Shown here: piece by piece, positions 62,398-64,000 of the stretch
How positions within the stretch are numbered: the stretch's first letter is position 1
How the letters are laid out: each line of letters opens with the position of its first letter
Assembly: GCA_937911865.1 (NCBI GenBank)
Contig: CALDSK010000166.1
Span: forward strand, 47,276-111,275
Source: an uncultured Synechococcus sp.
GTDB lineage: Bacteria > Cyanobacteriota > Cyanobacteriia > Phormidesmidales > Phormidesmidaceae
Direction: 5' to 3'
Length of the DNA stretch: 64,000 nt
The notes under the pieces: generated by a model
Told to the model about the DNA's origin: nothing
Databases searched by the model: none
Seen by the model: only the letters and a program-made list of their open reading frames with translations
Translations under genes and position numbers: made by a program

Positions 62398-63918
62398 ATG
62401 CCAAAGACACCACCACCGAAAACACAGTTACCAAAGACACAAATACCCAAGCCACTACTGCCGCCAGCCCCGCTCAAGGTGTGGATAGTCAGCGGCGCAC
62501 TTACCCTGGCGGTAGTGGCCATAGTTGGCAGCATTGTTGTCCGCTTTATTCCTGATCTTAATCCCTCCCCTGAGCCCATAGATATTGACGCTAGCCTGGA
62601 AGAACAGGTCAGTGTTATCGAGCCGGAATCCGACTGGCTTTCAGAAATTGCTTGCCCGGCTCAGCAGCGCTCATCGTTTGAATCACTCAAACAAGAAGGG
62701 ATAGAAGCGCGCGCCAGGGCAAACTATAGCCAGGCCCGTGCAAAGCTGAAAGCCGCATTCGATCTCTGCGCAGCGCCAGAGGTTTTAATTGCCCTAAACA
62801 ACGCTCGAATTGGGAACGCAGCAGCGCATACGCTGGTTGTAAGTGTTCCATTTAGCGGGAGCAATCCTAACAATGCGGTAGAAATGCTGCGAGGCTTTGC
62901 GCAAGCGCAAAATGAGATAAATCAACAAAACGGCATTGATGGCGTTCCCTTAAAGCTGTTGGTTGTAGATGATGGCGACAGAGAAGATGTGGCGAGTGAT
63001 CTTGCGATCGCCCTCACTGAAGATCCTGCCTACGCCAACGTGCTAGGTATTGTGGGCCATTGGACAAGTGACGTTAGCATACAAGCAGCGCCAATTTATG
63101 CCAGCCGAAAGGCCTTAACGTTTATCACCCCGATTAGCACCACCAACGAACTCACCAACTACAGCCCATGGGTCTTTCGCGCTACGCTCAACAATCGCGA
63201 TGGCACCAGAGCGCTAGCACGCTACATGCTGAACTACTGGCGCAAAGAGAAAGTAGCTATCTTCTACGTTGATGACGTCACCTACAGTGAAGAGATTCGC
63301 CGAGAATTTAAACGCGTTGTTGATCCGGCCCAAGGCGGACAAATCATTGCCGAATTTGACATGGGCGCACAAGACTTCAACGCCCGGCGAGCCGTCAGGC
63401 AGGCAAAAGAAAGCGGCGCTGAAGTCATTCTACTAGTGCCCGATAATGGCTCACTAAACGAGGCGATCGCAGTTATCAAAGCAAACAACAAAGCGCTGAA
63501 GGTACTAGGAGATCTAGCCAACTTGTACAATAGCAAAGTCCTCAGCGAAGCAGGAGAAGCAGCCGCAGGCATGGTGATGGCCATTCCCTGGGACATTGAC
63601 GGCAACGCGAGTGCTAATTTTGTTCAAACTTCCAAGCAGCTGTGGAAAGGACCTGTCAATCACGTTACAGCGACCTCTTATAGTGCCTTGCAAGCAATGG
63701 CCGTAGCCATAGAAGAAAGACCGACCCGAGCGGGCGTTCAAAGAGCGCTCAACGATCCGAATTTCGCAGTGCTGCGCAACGCTGCAAATGTCCCCCTGCG
63801 ATTTGAAAATGGCAACCGTCAGGCACGCATACAGCTCGTTGAAGTTGTTCAAGTACCCGGCAATCCGGGGCAACCCGCCCGTTTAGACTTTGTGCCCATC
63901 TTATCTGTATCGGAGTAG
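62398..63918 (+). CDS. ABC transporter substrate-binding protein, Leu/Ile/Val-type fold
   Basis: 506 residues from ATG at 62398; the codon before it is a TTG. An N-terminal Pro/Lys-rich segment is followed by a membrane anchor (about 23-45, VWIVSGALTLAVVAIVG), a TPR-like helical segment (about 100-135) and a type I periplasmic binding fold (about 145-500; NQQNGIDGVPLKLLVVDDGD, GIVGHWTSDVSIQAAPIY). The family usually binds branched amino acids, amides or urea. No permease or ATPase follows in the window. The gene lies 7 nt after leuA, suggesting one transcript. The extra N-terminal TPR module is unusual. Confidence 0.88.
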   Translation: MPKTPPPKTQLPKTQIPKPLLPPAPLKVWIVSGALTLAVVAIVGSIVVRFIPDLNPSPEPIDIDASLEEQVSVIEPESDWLSEIACPAQQRSSFESLKQEGIEARARANYSQARAKLKAAFDLCAAPEVLIALNNARIGNAAAHTLVVSVPFSGSNPNNAVEMLRGFAQAQNEINQQNGIDGVPLKLLVVDDGDREDVASDLAIALTEDPAYANVLGIVGHWTSDVSIQAAPIYASRKALTFITPISTTNELTNYSPWVFRATLNNRDGTRALARYMLNYWRKEKVAIFYVDDVTYSEEIRREFKRVVDPAQGGQIIAEFDMGAQDFNARRAVRQAKESGAEVILLVPDNGSLNEAIAVIKANNKALKVLGDLANLYNSKVLSEAGEAAAGMVMAIPWDIDGNASANFVQTSKQLWKGPVNHVTATSYSALQAMAVAIEERPTRAGVQRALNDPNFAVLRNAANVPLRFENGNRQARIQLVEVVQVPGNPGQPARLDFVPILSVSE

Positions 63919-64000
63919 CTTGGACTTAAAAGGCTGAGGCGCAAGCCTGATTGACTGACAAAACATAGGCTTGGACGCGATTAAACCTATATGCGGATGG

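Noticed and set aside
1..64000. tRNA or rRNA genes
   Set aside because: No T-loop/acceptor combination or ribosomal RNA signature was noticed in any intergenic stretch; a covariance search would be needed to exclude small ones.

Overview
The window is a chromosomal segment of a cyanobacterium. HIP1 octamers (GCGATCGC) recur throughout, for example near 1477, 34924, 36570, 39455 and 41082. The gene content fits: a Psb35-like photosystem protein, an Rcp1-like response regulator beside a phytochrome-type kinase, a reduced Mrp antiporter operon, a CHAT-TPR protein and Uma2. Composition is close to 50% GC. A Leptolyngbya/Phormidesmis-like lineage is a guess only. I see no tRNA, rRNA, CRISPR array, transposase or prophage.

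Layout. 1-4.2 kb: an edge-truncated exported or anchored protein, a divergent CHAT-TPR protein and a GNAT acetyltransferase. 4.4-9 kb: a one-cysteine PrxQ, a long inverted repeat, a saccharopine-dehydrogenase-like enzyme, a small 4-TM protein, a PD-(D/E)XK nuclease and RmuC. 9-13.6 kb: a 1046-residue membrane protein with about seven internal repeats, and a YihY/BrkB protein. 13.6-21 kb: a signalling block with a NarL-type regulator, a three-PAS histidine kinase, an Rcp1-like receiver and two REC-kinase hybrids. 21-23 kb: small stress and photosystem proteins and Dps. 23.5-29.4 kb: a minus-strand operon, mrpC-D-E-F-G-(DUF4040)-B, preceded by a CPA2 cation/proton antiporter.

30-42.3 kb is the most unusual part. 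A coiled-coil membrane protein is divergent from two small tandem paralogues sharing the motif REIDIDDREA. These are followed by one 8.3 kb gene for a 2765-residue protein. That protein has several LamG-like jelly-roll segments and two stretches of alternating small/polar and hydrophobic residues like those of beta-pore formers. None of the three plus-strand proteins has a signal peptide or a membrane helix. I do not recognise the locus as a described system, and it is my main candidate for something new.

42.3-50.1 kb: an AraC regulator, a TldE/PmbA-like protein, an AT-rich membrane-protein island, then trehalase and maltooligosyltrehalose synthase (trehalose turnover without treZ). 50-64 kb: DoxX with a two-domain VOC protein, a polysaccharide deacetylase, Uma2, TsaC/Sua5, a histidine kinase with a degenerate ATPase domain, a PH-like membrane protein, threonine synthase with a MoaD-like protein, AlkD, a LysR regulator divergent from a cupin-like protein, 2-isopropylmalate synthase and an amino-acid-type ABC substrate-binding protein. 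Short tandem duplications (12-23 nt units) appear in many intergenic regions and seem to be a habit of this genome.
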